In this document: positions 26,289 to 35,348 of the stretch, piece after piece
Layout of the letters: every line of letters starts with the position of its first letter
Numbering within the stretch: position 1 is the stretch's first letter
Assembly (NCBI GenBank): GCA_944324705.1
Contig: CALUXI010000007.1
Span: forward strand, 1 to 64,000
Direction: 5' to 3'
Length of the DNA stretch: 64,000 bases
DNA from: an uncultured Acholeplasmatales bacterium
Lineage (GTDB): Bacteria > Bacillota_I > Bacilli_A > Acholeplasmatales > Anaeroplasmataceae
Notes under the pieces: generated by a model
The model's input: only the letters and a program-made list of their open reading frames with translations
Told to the model about the DNA's origin: nothing
Databases searched by the model: none
Made by a program: the position numbers and the translations under genes

Positions 26289-26825
26289 TTATCTACCTTC
26301 TATAAAATTATGATTAATAACAAGTCCTTCATATGTTATAAAATGAATACCATAAATAGCATCTTCAGCTTGAACAAAAGCTAACTCAGATTCATTTAAA
26401 TAATACAATAAGCTTCTTGTATTTGGATAAATTAAACATAATTTATAAACTTGTTTTTTATCATTATGACAATTTAAATTAACAAAATCAACCACATTAG
26501 GCCAAAATCTAATCTTATCATCATTAATATCGACTTTATATTGCCATAAATATGCACTATTTATTGATGTTTCATAACAATTATAGTTATAAATAACTTT
26601 AACATAATAAATAGATGTCAGTGTTTCAATATAATAATCATATGGTTTATTCTTAGCTTTTTCAAAAATATTGTTAGTTGTCTTATGTTCTTCTAAAATA
26701 TTTTTGAATAATGTTTCAACTTTCTTTTTACTACCATAATAACGTAAAAATCTCATTACAGCATAGATAATCAAAAACAATAAAATTAAACCAATCAAAA
26801 CAATTATAAAATAAACTATTCGCAA
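26289..26825 (-). CDS. Unknown single-span membrane protein (178 aa)
   Basis: No family was recognised. The protein has one N-terminal hydrophobic span (about 2-27) and then a soluble domain rich in Tyr, Asn and Lys with predicted beta strands (YYIETLTSIYYVKVIYNYN). The type of anchor suggests an N-out or N-in single-pass protein with a small sensor-like or scaffold domain. It overlaps plsC by 10 bases and abuts mutS2, so it belongs to that operon. Confidence 0.7.
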   Translation of the reverse strand: MRIVYFIIVLIGLILLFLIIYAVMRFLRYYGSKKKVETLFKNILEEHKTTNNIFEKAKNKPYDYYIETLTSIYYVKVIYNYNCYETSINSAYLWQYKVDINDDKIRFWPNVVDFVNLNCHNDKKQVYKLCLIYPNTRSLLYYLNESELAFVQAEDAIYGIHFITYEGLVINHNFIEGR

Positions 26826-27634
26826 GACTTAACCTCCCCAATTTGACCAGTTCTAACCCCATTATCAATTATTTCTTGTACTTCTTCACCTAAATTAAAT
26901 GTATTTTCCTTTTCATACACTTCTTTAGGAATCGGCTTATGAATAATTATTTTAACTTTTGTTTTATGCCATGGATAATTCTTACTAATTTTACTGCTAC
27001 CTATAATACTAATAGGGCTAACTACTGCTTGAGCCTTTGTAGCTAATTTAAAAGATCCAGCCTTAAAACCTACCATAGTTTCATATTCCCTAGTCTTAAC
27101 TCCACCTTCTGGGAATATTATCATATTGTAACCACCCTTAACTAATTTGATAGCCCTTAAGATAGCTTTAACCCCTTCTCTTTCATTTTCTCTATCTAAA
27201 GGAACGACTTCAAAGTTTTTCATAATATTTTTTAAAATAGGTATGCTTGCTAATTCTTTTTTTGCTACTGCTGACATTACTTTTTTATAGGCTAAATATA
27301 CTAAAATGACATCACAATTAGATTTATGATTCCCATAAACCACAAATGTTTCATTAGGTATGTTTTCTTTCCCTACAACCTCTAGTTTAATTCTTAAAAT
27401 TATTCTTACAAAATTAAGTAATTGATATAATATGCGATGTGAGATTTTGTTGTCATATCGCGTTTTTCCAACAATAAATATAAATAAAAATACTAGTAAA
27501 ATAACAAATATTAAACTTGATATAAACCCTAAGAAAACATATAGAATAATATACCATAAACTGCCTAAAGCCAATAATGACCACAGATAACTAAATAAGG
27601 CAGTAAAAGCTAAAATAAATATAATGACAGACAT
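26816..27634 (-). CDS. plsC: 1-acyl-sn-glycerol-3-phosphate acyltransferase
   Basis: PlsC acylates lysophosphatidic acid to phosphatidic acid at the inner membrane face. The 272-residue protein begins with two membrane spans (about 4-52), then the acyltransferase motif NHKSNCD (NHX4D) and the substrate-binding FPEGG, with PLDRENEREGV between them. The basic tail is cytosolic. The overlap with folA is one base. Family is clear; acyl-donor preference is not. Confidence 0.93.
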   Translation of the reverse strand: MSVIIFILAFTALFSYLWSLLALGSLWYIILYVFLGFISSLIFVILLVFLFIFIVGKTRYDNKISHRILYQLLNFVRIILRIKLEVVGKENIPNETFVVYGNHKSNCDVILVYLAYKKVMSAVAKKELASIPILKNIMKNFEVVPLDRENEREGVKAILRAIKLVKGGYNMIIFPEGGVKTREYETMVGFKAGSFKLATKAQAVVSPISIIGSSKISKNYPWHKTKVKIIIHKPIPKEVYEKENTFNLGEEVQEIIDNGVRTGQIGEVKSCE

Positions 27635-28107
27635 TATTTATTACCTCTTTCATAAATTAAATAAGTAACTTTAGCAGTTTCATTTTTATTTATTAATTTA
27701 AAACTATTTAAATCAAATTTAGGAAAATATGTATCACCCTCATAATTTCCTTTTATTAAAGATATATATAATTTATCTGCATAAGGTAAAGCTAATTTAT
27801 AAATTGTAGCCCCACCAACAACAAATAAATCTTCCTTATTATCTTTTAAAAAAGTAACTACATCATTAACTCTTATAGCATCTAAAAAATCTATATCATT
27901 TAAAGTAGCAACATAAATTTTACCATATGGTAATGGTCTATCTTTATAATATCCTTTTAAAGAATAATATGTATTTTCCCCCATCAATACAGTTTGACCC
28001 TTAGTTTTTTCTTTATAATATAATAAATCCTCTTTAACATGCCAAGGAATTTTATTATCTTTACCAATTAACCAAGTTTCACTCATTGCCCAAATTAAAT
28101 TTATCAT
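27634..28107 (-). CDS. folA: Dihydrofolate reductase
   Basis: The 157-residue enzyme reduces dihydrofolate with NADPH, regenerating the cofactor consumed by ThyA. Motifs are [34 protein letters not shown] with the active-site acid in [13 protein letters not shown] and [16 protein letters not shown]. It follows thyA with a 4-base overlap, the classic thyA-folA pair. Confidence 0.96.
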   Translation of the reverse strand: MINLIWAMSETWLIGKDNKIPWHVKEDLLYYKEKTKGQTVLMGENTYYSLKGYYKDRPLPYGKIYVATLNDIDFLDAIRVNDVVTFLKDNKEDLFVVGGATIYKLALPYADKLYISLIKGNYEGDTYFPKFDLNSFKLINKNETAKVTYLIYERGNK

Positions 28108-28970
28108 ACTGCTACCTTCCCCTTTATACCTTTATAAGGATTATAATTAACTAATTCAAAATCTTCGTATTTAAAATCAAAAATAGAATTAACATTTGGA
28201 TTAATTAACATTTTAGGTAATTCTCTTGGAGTTCTCTTTAATTGTCTATTTACTTGTTCTAAATGATTCAAATAAATATGAGCATCACCAATTGTATGAA
28301 CAAACGTTCCTGGTTTTAATCCACATACTTGGGCAATCATCATTGTAAATAAACTATAGGAAGCAATATTAAAAGGAATACCTAAAAATACATCCCCAGA
28401 TCTTTGATATAATTGACAAGATAACTTACCATCATTGACATAAAATTGCATCAAAGTATGACATGGAGGTAAAGCCATATTCCCTACTTCCTTTGGATTC
28501 CAAGCTGAAATAATTAATCTTCTTGAATTAGGATTAGTTTTAATATCATGTATTAAATTACTTAATTGATCAACCCCATCAAAGTTACGCCATTGTTTAC
28601 CATAAACAGGACCCAAATCTCCCCAAGCTTCAGCAAATGCCTCATCATTTTTAATTTTTTCAGCAAATTCTTCTATTGTTTCCCCTTGATAAGCATTGCT
28701 CTTTTGATATTTAGCAAATGGCCAATCATTCCAAATTCTTACATCATTTAAAACTAAAGGTCTAATATTAGTTGAACCAGATATGAACCATAATAATTCA
28801 TGAATTATACTTTTTAAATGAACTTTTTTAGTAGTAAGTAACGGGAATCCATCTTCCAAATTAAATTTCATTTGATAGCCAAAAATAGAGATTGTTCCTG
28901 TACCAGTCCTATCATCTTTTTTCTCACCATTTTCTAAGATATATTTAACTAAATCCAAATATTGTTTCAT
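28104..28970 (-). CDS. thyA: Thymidylate synthase
   Basis: ThyA methylates dUMP to dTMP using methylene-tetrahydrofolate. The 288-residue protein has the catalytic [12 protein letters not shown] cysteine loop, [17 protein letters not shown], and HIYLNHLEQ. Start and operon position (4-base overlap with the GNAT-AlkD gene) are consistent. Confidence 0.97.
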   Translation of the reverse strand: MKQYLDLVKYILENGEKKDDRTGTGTISIFGYQMKFNLEDGFPLLTTKKVHLKSIIHELLWFISGSTNIRPLVLNDVRIWNDWPFAKYQKSNAYQGETIEEFAEKIKNDEAFAEAWGDLGPVYGKQWRNFDGVDQLSNLIHDIKTNPNSRRLIISAWNPKEVGNMALPPCHTLMQFYVNDGKLSCQLYQRSGDVFLGIPFNIASYSLFTMMIAQVCGLKPGTFVHTIGDAHIYLNHLEQVNRQLKRTPRELPKMLINPNVNSIFDFKYEDFELVNYNPYKGIKGKVAV

Positions 28971-30085
28971 TTCTTTTTCCTTTCTCTTAAACTATCGTTT
29001 CTTTTAGTTAAGAACATTTTATTAATATCTTTGTTTAATTTTTTAATATAAGTAAAAACATAATTATCATTAAAGGCCATGTTATTAAGTAGCCAAGCTA
29101 TAGCCATATTAACATAATACGTATCTATTTTTACCATATCTATTAACTTATATATTCTATCATATAAATCAGGCTTTTTACATTGAAATATTAAAATACT
29201 TACAGCAAGTCTTACATAATACTCTTTATTAGAATTAATTAGTTCTTCTAAATACGTAAAATATTCTTGCGGTTCCTTACCTATAGCTATTAGATTACTA
29301 GCTAGACTATCAGTAATACCCCATGAATCAATATGTGGTAAAATAAAATTTAAATAATTTATAATTGAGTTTTTATCCTTAACTTTTTTAAGTAACATAG
29401 AGGCCAACAACAAAGTTTCCATACTATTAAATTCAATATTAGAAAAAAAGTTTAAATCAAGATTTTTACTATATTTTCGCAATTCAGGCATTCTAACACC
29501 TAAAATTTTATAATTAGTTTTGTACAATTTTTTTACAAACTGCTGGTATTTAAAATCACTTAATTTAGCTAAATCATAATTCAAATTATTAGTATAGGAA
29601 TCTTTGTAATAATATGTATAAGTTAAAAAATCACCGTAATTTTCTTTTGCATACGATTCAAATTTAAAACCTAATTTTTGATATAAACTAATTGCTTTAA
29701 CATTACATTCATCTACTATCAAGCCAAAACCTATTGTTTTATCTTTGAATTCATTTAACATATTTTTAATTAAATATGAGCCAACTCCCTTGCTAAGGTA
29801 TGAATCGGCAACCATTAAACGACTAAAAGTATATAACTTCTTATAACAAAAAGTATCAGCACTATATTCTGTTTCACTTAAATGACAAGCAGCATAACCA
29901 ATTATTTTATCATTATCTTTAATAATTTTACCATATCCATTTCTTATATCATCTTCTATTAAAGTATCAGTTGGATAATCCCCTAACCAAATAGCTAAAT
30001 TTTCTTTTATTACTCTTGACTTAACTTCATTTTTTAAGTTAATTATTTCTTTTAAATCATCTAAACTAGCATTTAAATATAACAT
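28967..30085 (-). CDS. GNAT acetyltransferase fused to AlkD-like DNA glycosylase domain
   Basis: Residues 1-165 are a GNAT domain: the acetyl-CoA loop is [10 protein letters not shown] (97-106) and the closing beta-bulge is [12 protein letters not shown] (131-142). Residues 170-372 match the AlkD/COG4912 HEAT-repeat DNA alkylation repair family: [36 protein letters not shown] and [11 protein letters not shown]. The residues corresponding to the AlkD lesion pocket appear kept (W255, D259, R292, W331). AlkD proteins normally stand alone at about 220-240 residues, so the fusion is unusual. The frame is continuous through the junction. It heads the thyA-folA-plsC-mutS2-thiN operon; -10 TAAAAT lies about 25 bases upstream. 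Confidence 0.85.
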   Translation of the reverse strand: MLYLNASLDDLKEIINLKNEVKSRVIKENLAIWLGDYPTDTLIEDDIRNGYGKIIKDNDKIIGYAACHLSETEYSADTFCYKKLYTFSRLMVADSYLSKGVGSYLIKNMLNEFKDKTIGFGLIVDECNVKAISLYQKLGFKFESYAKENYGDFLTYTYYYKDSYTNNLNYDLAKLSDFKYQQFVKKLYKTNYKILGVRMPELRKYSKNLDLNFFSNIEFNSMETLLLASMLLKKVKDKNSIINYLNFILPHIDSWGITDSLASNLIAIGKEPQEYFTYLEELINSNKEYYVRLAVSILIFQCKKPDLYDRIYKLIDMVKIDTYYVNMAIAWLLNNMAFNDNYVFTYIKKLNKDINKMFLTKRNDSLRERKKK

Positions 30086-30165
30086 AAAATCACCAGAAAT
30101 ATTTTAACATAAAACACCTATTTTTTCATTAAAGCAATTAAATTAAAAAATATTAAAAAAATATC

Positions 30166-30193
30166 TTGTATATCTATTTGTTTTTGTTATAAT
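30166..30193 (+). promoter_or_regulatory. Promoter of the MATE gene
   Basis: TTGTAT (30166-30171), a 16-base spacer and TATAAT (30188-30193) predict a start near 30200, giving a leader of about 85 bases. Confidence 0.65.
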
Positions 30194-30212
30194 TTAGGCA
30201 CTAAAATCTTTT

Positions 30213-30284
30213 GTGGATTTTTATAGCAATTTGCTTTTTTCGCCACATAGCATTAAGCTATGGGCTTTTTTTATGGAGGTAAAC
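30213..30284 (+). promoter_or_regulatory. Attenuator-like leader of the MATE gene
   Basis: The leader holds a GTG-initiated reading frame (30213) that runs in frame into the MATE start. Inside it, GCCACATAGC (30242-30251) pairs with GCTATGGGC (30257-30265) with one bulged base, followed by TTTTTTT: a full terminator ending just 3 bases before the ribosome-binding site GGAGG (30275-30279). TTTGTGG upstream (around 30210-30216) can pair with CCACA of the terminator arm. A ribosome-controlled attenuator like those of antibiotic-resistance genes is plausible. The GTG has no good ribosome-binding site. Confidence 0.6.
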
Positions 30285-31619
30285 ATGGAAAGTCAAAACA
30301 TCTTTAAATTATTATTAAAATTAGGATTACCTATGGTAATTTCTATGTTATTTAATAGCTTATATAATATCGTAGATAGTCTATTTATAGCTCAACTTGG
30401 TGATGATGCCTTAAATGCCATCAGTTTAATATATCCGATGCAAAACTTAATAACTGCGGTTGCAGTCGGATTTGGGGTTGGTATTAGTTCTACCATATCT
30501 TATTATTTTGGTGCTAAAATCCAAAGTGAAATGAATAATTCTGCGTCACTTGGACTTTTATATAGCTTAATTCATTCAATTATTTTAACAATAATTTGTT
30601 TAGTCGGAGCACAGGCGTTTTTAAGTTTATTCACAGACAATACTAATGTTTTAAATTTGGGTCATGAATATGCAGTAGTTGCTTTTGCATTTACCATTCC
30701 TAATGTTTTAGGTATAACATTTGAAAAAATATTTCAAGGTATAGGTAAAATGAAATTAACTATGATTGCTCTAATAGCAGGTTGTATCTTTAATATTATA
30801 TTTGATCCAATTCTAATTTTTGGCTATGGACCATTCCCCGAAATGGGTATGACTGGTGCTGCTCTAGCAACAGGACTTGGTCAAACTTTATCATTAATAA
30901 TTTATGTAATATATTATATTATTGCCAAAAAAGAAATAAAATTGAATAATTATAAATTAAACTTAACCAATACTAAAAAACTATATTTAGTCGGTATACC
31001 AGCTACCTTAAATTTAGCACTACCATCAGTACTAATATCAGCACTTAATGGCATATTAAAGCCATTTAATGAAGATTACATAACTATACTTGGCATATAT
31101 TATAAACTACAAACTTTCATCTATTTACCAGCTAATGGTTTCGTTCAAGGTATGAGACCAATTGTAGGCTATAATTATGGTGCTAAAAGAATAAATAAGG
31201 TAAATGAATGTTTTAAATATACCTTCCTTCTAACACTCATAATCATGCTTATAGGAACTATTTTAAGTTTAACTATTCCTAATCAAATATTAGGCTTATT
31301 TAGTGAAAGTGAAAATATAATAAACTTAGGTTCTACAGCTTTAAGAATTATATCTATTGGATTTATAATTTCCGCTATTTCTATTACCTGTTGTGGTGGA
31401 CTTGAAGGCTTATCAAAAGGACTAACAAGCCTAATAATTTCTCTTCTTAGATATATAATAATTATTATTCCTTTAGCTTTAATTTTAGTCATTCCTTTTG
31501 AAGCAAATGGTGTTTTTATAGCTTTCCCTATTACTGAGTTTATTACTGCCTTTATATCAATCATTTTATATTTTCTGACAATTAAAAAAATTAATAAAGA
31601 TACTATAATAAATAACTAA
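30285..31619 (+). CDS. MATE family multidrug/Na+ efflux protein
   Basis: I place the start at the ATG at 30285 (444 residues, MESQNIFKLLLKLGLP) because GGAGG lies 5 bases ahead; the frame extends upstream through a terminator that would otherwise have to be translated as protein. Twelve hydrophobic spans in two halves are visible, with the MATE hallmarks VISMLFNSLYNIVDSLFI and, in the second half, FVQGMRPIVGYNYGAKR. MATE proteins expel cationic drugs using Na+ or H+ gradients. Monocistronic, with its own terminator. Confidence 0.93.
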   Translation: MESQNIFKLLLKLGLPMVISMLFNSLYNIVDSLFIAQLGDDALNAISLIYPMQNLITAVAVGFGVGISSTISYYFGAKIQSEMNNSASLGLLYSLIHSIILTIICLVGAQAFLSLFTDNTNVLNLGHEYAVVAFAFTIPNVLGITFEKIFQGIGKMKLTMIALIAGCIFNIIFDPILIFGYGPFPEMGMTGAALATGLGQTLSLIIYVIYYIIAKKEIKLNNYKLNLTNTKKLYLVGIPATLNLALPSVLISALNGILKPFNEDYITILGIYYKLQTFIYLPANGFVQGMRPIVGYNYGAKRINKVNECFKYTFLLTLIIMLIGTILSLTIPNQILGLFSESENIINLGSTALRIISIGFIISAISITCCGGLEGLSKGLTSLIISLLRYIIIIIPLALILVIPFEANGVFIAFPITEFITAFISIILYFLTIKKINKDTIINN

Positions 31620-31628
31620 ACCTGTCTT

Positions 31629-31669
31629 AGGCATAATACCTACATTAACTAGGTGTTGTGCCTATTTTA
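31629..31669 (+). terminator. Long terminator hairpin after the MATE gene
   Basis: AGGCATAATACCT (31629-31641) pairs over 13 bp, with two G:T pairs, with AGGTGTTGTGCCT (31651-31663), followed by ATTTTAT. The T-tract is weak but the stem is long. Confidence 0.75.
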
Positions 31670-31780
31670 TCCAAATGAAAATAATCTAAGAATATTACTA
31701 TAAGTTTATGCTTATTCTTTTTGTTTTATTCAGCAATCTAAAAATGTGAATTCAAAAATATTTATACTTCTTTACAAAAT

Positions 31781-32030
31781 TTAAGTAAAATAAAAAAAGC
31801 TATAAAAGCCCATAAGATTTTCATACACCTCAAAACCTAGGTTTTTATACAACATCTTTTTTTACAGCCCTTTTTTGAATAACCTATTAAATAATGTCCA
31901 TCCGTTTTTCCCGATTCCACATCTTCAAGTGTAAAACCATCCCATATATAAAACTATTCACCATAAGTCATTGTTTCATAATCTTCTTTTGTTAAATCTT
32001 CCCAATTATCAATTTTTTCTTATTCTGAGT
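31781..32030 (-). pseudogene. Decayed coding fragment, possibly GNAT-related
   Basis: On the minus strand the sequence reads KIDNWEDLTKEDYETMTYGE, a stop, then FYIWDGFTLEDVESGKTDGH and YLIGYSKKG; after a frameshift it continues LYKNLGFEVYENLMGFYSF and stops. The last block looks like the C-terminal strand-helix-strand of a GNAT acetyltransferase (LYxxLGFE). Two internal stops and one frameshift mark it as non-functional. Apart from this and the tmRNA, the 31.67-32.5 kb region holds no gene; 31670-31780 shows nothing. Confidence 0.5.
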
Positions 32031-32042
32031 AAAAATAGAAAA

Positions 32043-32064
32043 TTAAAAAAGCTCTTAATAGAGC
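32043..32064 (-). terminator. Terminator of ssrA
   Basis: GCTCT-ATTA-AGAGC followed by TTTTTTAATT on the minus strand, 15 bases after the tmRNA CCA end. Confidence 0.85.
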
Positions 32065-32078
32065 CATAATTCGAACAT

Positions 32079-32451
32079 TGGTGGACTAGAGGGGGCTTGA
32101 ACCCCTGTATATAAAGCAATATTATTTGCTTTCTACGTATGTAGTTTATTTTAGATTTAAGTAAAGTTAGTAAATAAACAAAAATGCTTTACCGATCTAG
32201 ATTAAATTCGTAATATTTCTCCTAGATTAAGAAATATTATATAACCTATTTGTATGATTCATATTAATTGTCATAGGTTACAATTAATATATAGCTTCTA
32301 TTATATTAGCAAGCTAATTGAACGCTCATATTGTTATTACGAGCAAATAAATGTGTGTTTGCGTTTATTCAAACCTCGACGATTTTTACTTGTCGTTAAC
32401 AAGACACGCTTACAAACTTTCTCACTTCATAGCGAATCCAAAAACTAGCCC
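32079..32451 (-). ncRNA. ssrA: Transfer-messenger RNA (tmRNA)
   Basis: The 373-base RNA rescues stalled ribosomes with SmpB. The 5-prime end GGGCTAG pairs perfectly over 7 bp with CTAGTCC before the encoded ACCA, with the alanine-identity G:U at the third pair. TTTTTGGATTCG near the 5-prime end and the T-arm TTCAAGCCCC near the 3-prime end are canonical. CTTGT/ACAAG with an ACGA/TCGT partner looks like pseudoknot 1. The tag frame starts GCA at 32362 and stops TAA at 32308-32306, giving ANTHLFARNNNMSVQLAC. The final Cys replaces the usual Ala. smpB lies just upstream. Confidence 0.96.
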
Positions 32452-32480
32452 ATTTTATTGCCTTTAAATTAGGCAACAGT

Positions 32481-32509
32481 ATTTTACAATTTTAATTTTC
32501 TTTTTACAA
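32481..32509 (-). promoter_or_regulatory. Promoter of ssrA
   Basis: On the minus strand TTGTAA (32504-32509), a 17-base spacer and TAAAAT (32481-32486) predict initiation near 32474. The short GCCT/AGGC hairpin at 32460-32474 would lie in the precursor leader, removed by RNase P. Confidence 0.65.
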
Positions 32510-32516
32510 GTACTTT

Positions 32517-32966
32517 TTAATATTTATAATTTTTTAAGGCTCTAGCTGCCTTTCTTTTTTGATCCTCTTCTTTTAAAGATTCCCTTTTGTCATATAATTT
32601 TTTACCACGGCATAAGCCTATTTCAATTTTTAATAAAGCATCATTGAAATAAGCCCTTAAAGGAACAAGGGTTAAACCTTCTAATTTAATTTTAGTACCT
32701 AATTTAATGATTTCTTTTTTATGTAATAGTAACTCTCTAGTTCTTCTTTCATCGTGATTAAAAATATTACCTTTTTCATATTTACCAATGAACATATTAA
32801 GGATTTCAACTTTATTATTCCTTATTATTACATAGGCATCATTAATATTAATACTACCTGTTCTAACTGATTTTATTTCTGTTCCTTTAAGTTTAATTCC
32901 CGCTTCATATTTTTCTAAAATGAAATATTCAAAAGAGGCTTTTCGATTAGTTGCTACTACTTTCAA
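32517..32966 (-). CDS. smpB: SsrA-binding protein
   Basis: SmpB binds tmRNA and mimics the decoding stem on stalled ribosomes. The 149-residue protein has the start VVATNRKASFEYFILEKYEA, GIKLKGTEIKS, NIFNHDERRTRELLLHKKEI and a basic tail (KRKAARALKNYKY). It overlaps the 3-prime end of rnr by 20 bases and lies immediately before ssrA. Confidence 0.96.
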   Translation of the reverse strand: MKVVATNRKASFEYFILEKYEAGIKLKGTEIKSVRTGSININDAYVIIRNNKVEILNMFIGKYEKGNIFNHDERRTRELLLHKKEIIKLGTKIKLEGLTLVPLRAYFNDALLKIEIGLCRGKKLYDKRESLKEEDQKRKAARALKNYKY

Positions 32967-35040
32967 TCTTTTTCTCCTCCAAATAATCTTCTTTTAACAT
33001 AAAATCAATTTTTTTAGTCATTCTATCAGAAGCTATAACGACAATTTCAACAAAATCGCCTATATGAAATATTTTTTTAGTTCCTATTAATTCTAGTTTA
33101 TTTTCATCAAAAGTATAATAACCATGCATATTTTTAGTATGGATTAAACCCTCAACTCCATTTTCAATTGTAACAAATAAGCCAAAATTAGTAATTGATG
33201 AAACAACACCTGAATGAAATTCATTTAAATGACTTTCCATATACCAAGCATATAACATGTCATTAACTTCTCGTTCACATTCAATAGAATTACGTTCTTT
33301 AATAGATGTTTTTAGGCCTATTTCAGCTAAATTATTACTATAATAGCGATATGCCTTTTCATAATGATTTGGATGTAATATTAATTCTTTAATAATCCTA
33401 TGAACAATTAAATCTGGATATCTTCTAATTGGTGATGTAAAATGACAATAATTTTTCAATGCTAAACCATAGTGTCCAATATTTTCATTAGAATATTTAG
33501 CTTTAGCCATTGATCTTAATAATAATTGATTCAAAATTTGACCTTGTGGCATATCATCTAAAGATTTCAAAATTTTTTGAATTTGTTTAGGATTCATAAT
33601 ATTTTTATTCTTTTTATCAGTATTACCAATGAAACTTAAAAAATTATTCAATTTATCTTCATTAGGTTTATCATGTACTCTATATAAAAATGGTAAGTCT
33701 AAACGGGTCATATATTTAGCTATTTCTTCATTAGCTAAAATCATAAAATCTTCAATTAATTTTTCAGCATCATATCTAGTTCTTTCAATTATTTGTTTTG
33801 GTGAACCATCAGAATTAAGAATAAAACTATATTCAGGTATATCAAAATCCAAACTACCTTCAGCCTCTCGTTTATTTCTAACAATATTATGTAATTCGTT
33901 TGCTAAAAGCAACATATCATAAATGTCACTATATGTATTTTTTAATTCTAAATTACCATTTAAAATTAAATTTACCTTATTATATGTCATTCTATGTCTT
34001 GATTTAATAACACCTTCAACTATTTCAGAATCTATTACTTGACCTTTTTGATTAATATGCATAATACACGCTAACACTAATCTTTCTTCACCTTCATTTA
34101 AAGAACAAATTCCATTAGACAATTCTCTTGGTAACATAGGAATTACCCTGTCAGCTAAATAAACACTAGTTCCTCTATGATAGGCTTCATTATCAAGTGG
34201 AGTATTAAATAAAACATAATGACTAACATCAGCTATATAAACCCCAAGTAAATAATTACCATTACTTTCTTTTTTAACATATATAGCATCATCAAAATCC
34301 TTTGAGTCATCACCATCGATAGTTATAATAGGTAGGTCTGTAAAATCTTGTCTCTTATTTTTTTCCTCTGTTAAAACATGATCTGGAATATTTTTTATCT
34401 CATCTTTTACTTCGCTTGGAAAATCAAGAGCAAAACCATAAGTAGCGGCAATTGTAGAGATTTCAATCCCCGGATCATCTTTATAACCTATAATTTCCTC
34501 TAGTTTAGCTGTTATTTTGTTATTCTTACCATAAATTAAACTTACTCTAGCAATAGCCTTATTCATACTTTCTCTTAGATTATTACCTACTAATGTATAA
34601 GAATATTTATTATCAAAAGAAATTATTTTATACACTAAACCAGATTTTTTTTGCAATATTTCAATGTTTCCTACTAAACTTAATTTAGTGTGTTCAACAA
34701 CCTCAGTAATATAGGCTCTAAAACGATTAGTATAGTCTTTATATATAATAAATAATACAATATCACCATCTTTAGCACTATTAAAATTATCACTAGACAC
34801 ATAATAATCTTCACTATCATCTTCTGTAACTGGGGTTATAAAACCAAATTTTTCATTGGTTTCTTCTAATTTACCTTTTCTAAGTAAATAGTATTCATCT
34901 TCCAATTTAAATACTTTTTTCTCTTTAATCAATGAAGTTAAATAAAATTTAGTACTATCTTTATTAATCTTAAGTTTTTTAGCTAATTTATTAATTTTAT
35001 AAGATTTACTTTCTAATAATTCTAAAATTCGTTCTTCCAC
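32947..35040 (-). CDS. rnr: Ribonuclease R
   Basis: RNase R is a 3-prime exonuclease that degrades structured RNA and tmRNA-tagged messages. I start it at GTG 35040 (697 residues, first residues VEERILELL) because AGGAGGTG lies 6 bases upstream; the longer frame would begin within the secG terminator. Domains are a winged helix (1-60), cold-shock domains (65-210), the RNB domain with TIDGDDSKDFDDAI, and a C-terminal S1 domain with NFGLFVTIENGVEGLIH. The secG-rnr-smpB-ssrA order is the usual Bacillota one. Confidence 0.95.
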   Translation of the reverse strand: MEERILELLESKSYKINKLAKKLKINKDSTKFYLTSLIKEKKVFKLEDEYYLLRKGKLEETNEKFGFITPVTEDDSEDYYVSSDNFNSAKDGDIVLFIIYKDYTNRFRAYITEVVEHTKLSLVGNIEILQKKSGLVYKIISFDNKYSYTLVGNNLRESMNKAIARVSLIYGKNNKITAKLEEIIGYKDDPGIEISTIAATYGFALDFPSEVKDEIKNIPDHVLTEEKNKRQDFTDLPIITIDGDDSKDFDDAIYVKKESNGNYLLGVYIADVSHYVLFNTPLDNEAYHRGTSVYLADRVIPMLPRELSNGICSLNEGEERLVLACIMHINQKGQVIDSEIVEGVIKSRHRMTYNKVNLILNGNLELKNTYSDIYDMLLLANELHNIVRNKREAEGSLDFDIPEYSFILNSDGSPKQIIERTRYDAEKLIEDFMILANEEIAKYMTRLDLPFLYRVHDKPNEDKLNNFLSFIGNTDKKNKNIMNPKQIQKILKSLDDMPQGQILNQLLLRSMAKAKYSNENIGHYGLALKNYCHFTSPIRRYPDLIVHRIIKELILHPNHYEKAYRYYSNNLAEIGLKTSIKERNSIECEREVNDMLYAWYMESHLNEFHSGVVSSITNFGLFVTIENGVEGLIHTKNMHGYYTFDENKLELIGTKKIFHIGDFVEIVVIASDRMTKKIDFMLKEDYLEEKKIESSSN

Positions 35041-35056
35041 AATTTCACCTCCTAAT

Positions 35057-35080
35057 AAAAAAGAGATACCGAAGTATCTC
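35057..35080 (-). terminator. UUCG-capped terminator between secG and rnr
   Basis: GAGATAC-TTCG-GTATCTC followed by TTTTTT on the minus strand. The C(UUCG)G loop is an exceptionally stable tetraloop. It sits 17 bases before the rnr start, so rnr must rely on read-through. Confidence 0.85.
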
Positions 35081-35085
35081 AAAAA

Positions 35086-35316
35086 TTACGTTGTATGTAA
35101 AACAACAGAAACTATTACTAAAGCTATAAATAAGCAAGCTATAACAATAGTTGAGCGTTGTAAAAATAATTCCGCTCCTCTAGCTTTTTGATCTTTAAAT
35201 AAATCGGTTTTACTACCATTAAAAGCATCATTTATATCATCTTTAGAAGTTTGTAGCATTACAACTACAATCATTAATATAGAAGCAATTAAAACAAAAT
35301 AATCAGCAACATTCAT
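35086..35316 (-). CDS. secG: Preprotein translocase subunit SecG
   Basis: I start it at the ATG at 35316 (76 residues, MNVADYFVLIASILM), since GGATGG is its ribosome-binding site and the longer frame runs into the -10 box. Two spans (about 5-24 and 53-73) flank a loop with VMLQTSKDDINDAFNGS, the SecG hallmark QxSKxxG-like segment. It assists SecYE. Confidence 0.9.
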   Translation of the reverse strand: MNVADYFVLIASILMIVVVMLQTSKDDINDAFNGSKTDLFKDQKARGAELFLQRSTIVIACLFIALVIVSVVLHTT

Positions 35317-35348
35317 GTTTTCACCATCCAAACCTGAAATTTCATACA

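Noticed and set aside
32079-32105. A tRNA 3-prime end (T-arm and CCA)
   Set aside because: The acceptor partner lies 350 bases away and the intervening part has a tag frame, so it is the tRNA-like domain of tmRNA and not a separate tRNA.
32254-32448. Plus-strand open frame of 64 codons
   Set aside because: It lies inside the tmRNA on the opposite strand; the structured RNA explains the sequence.
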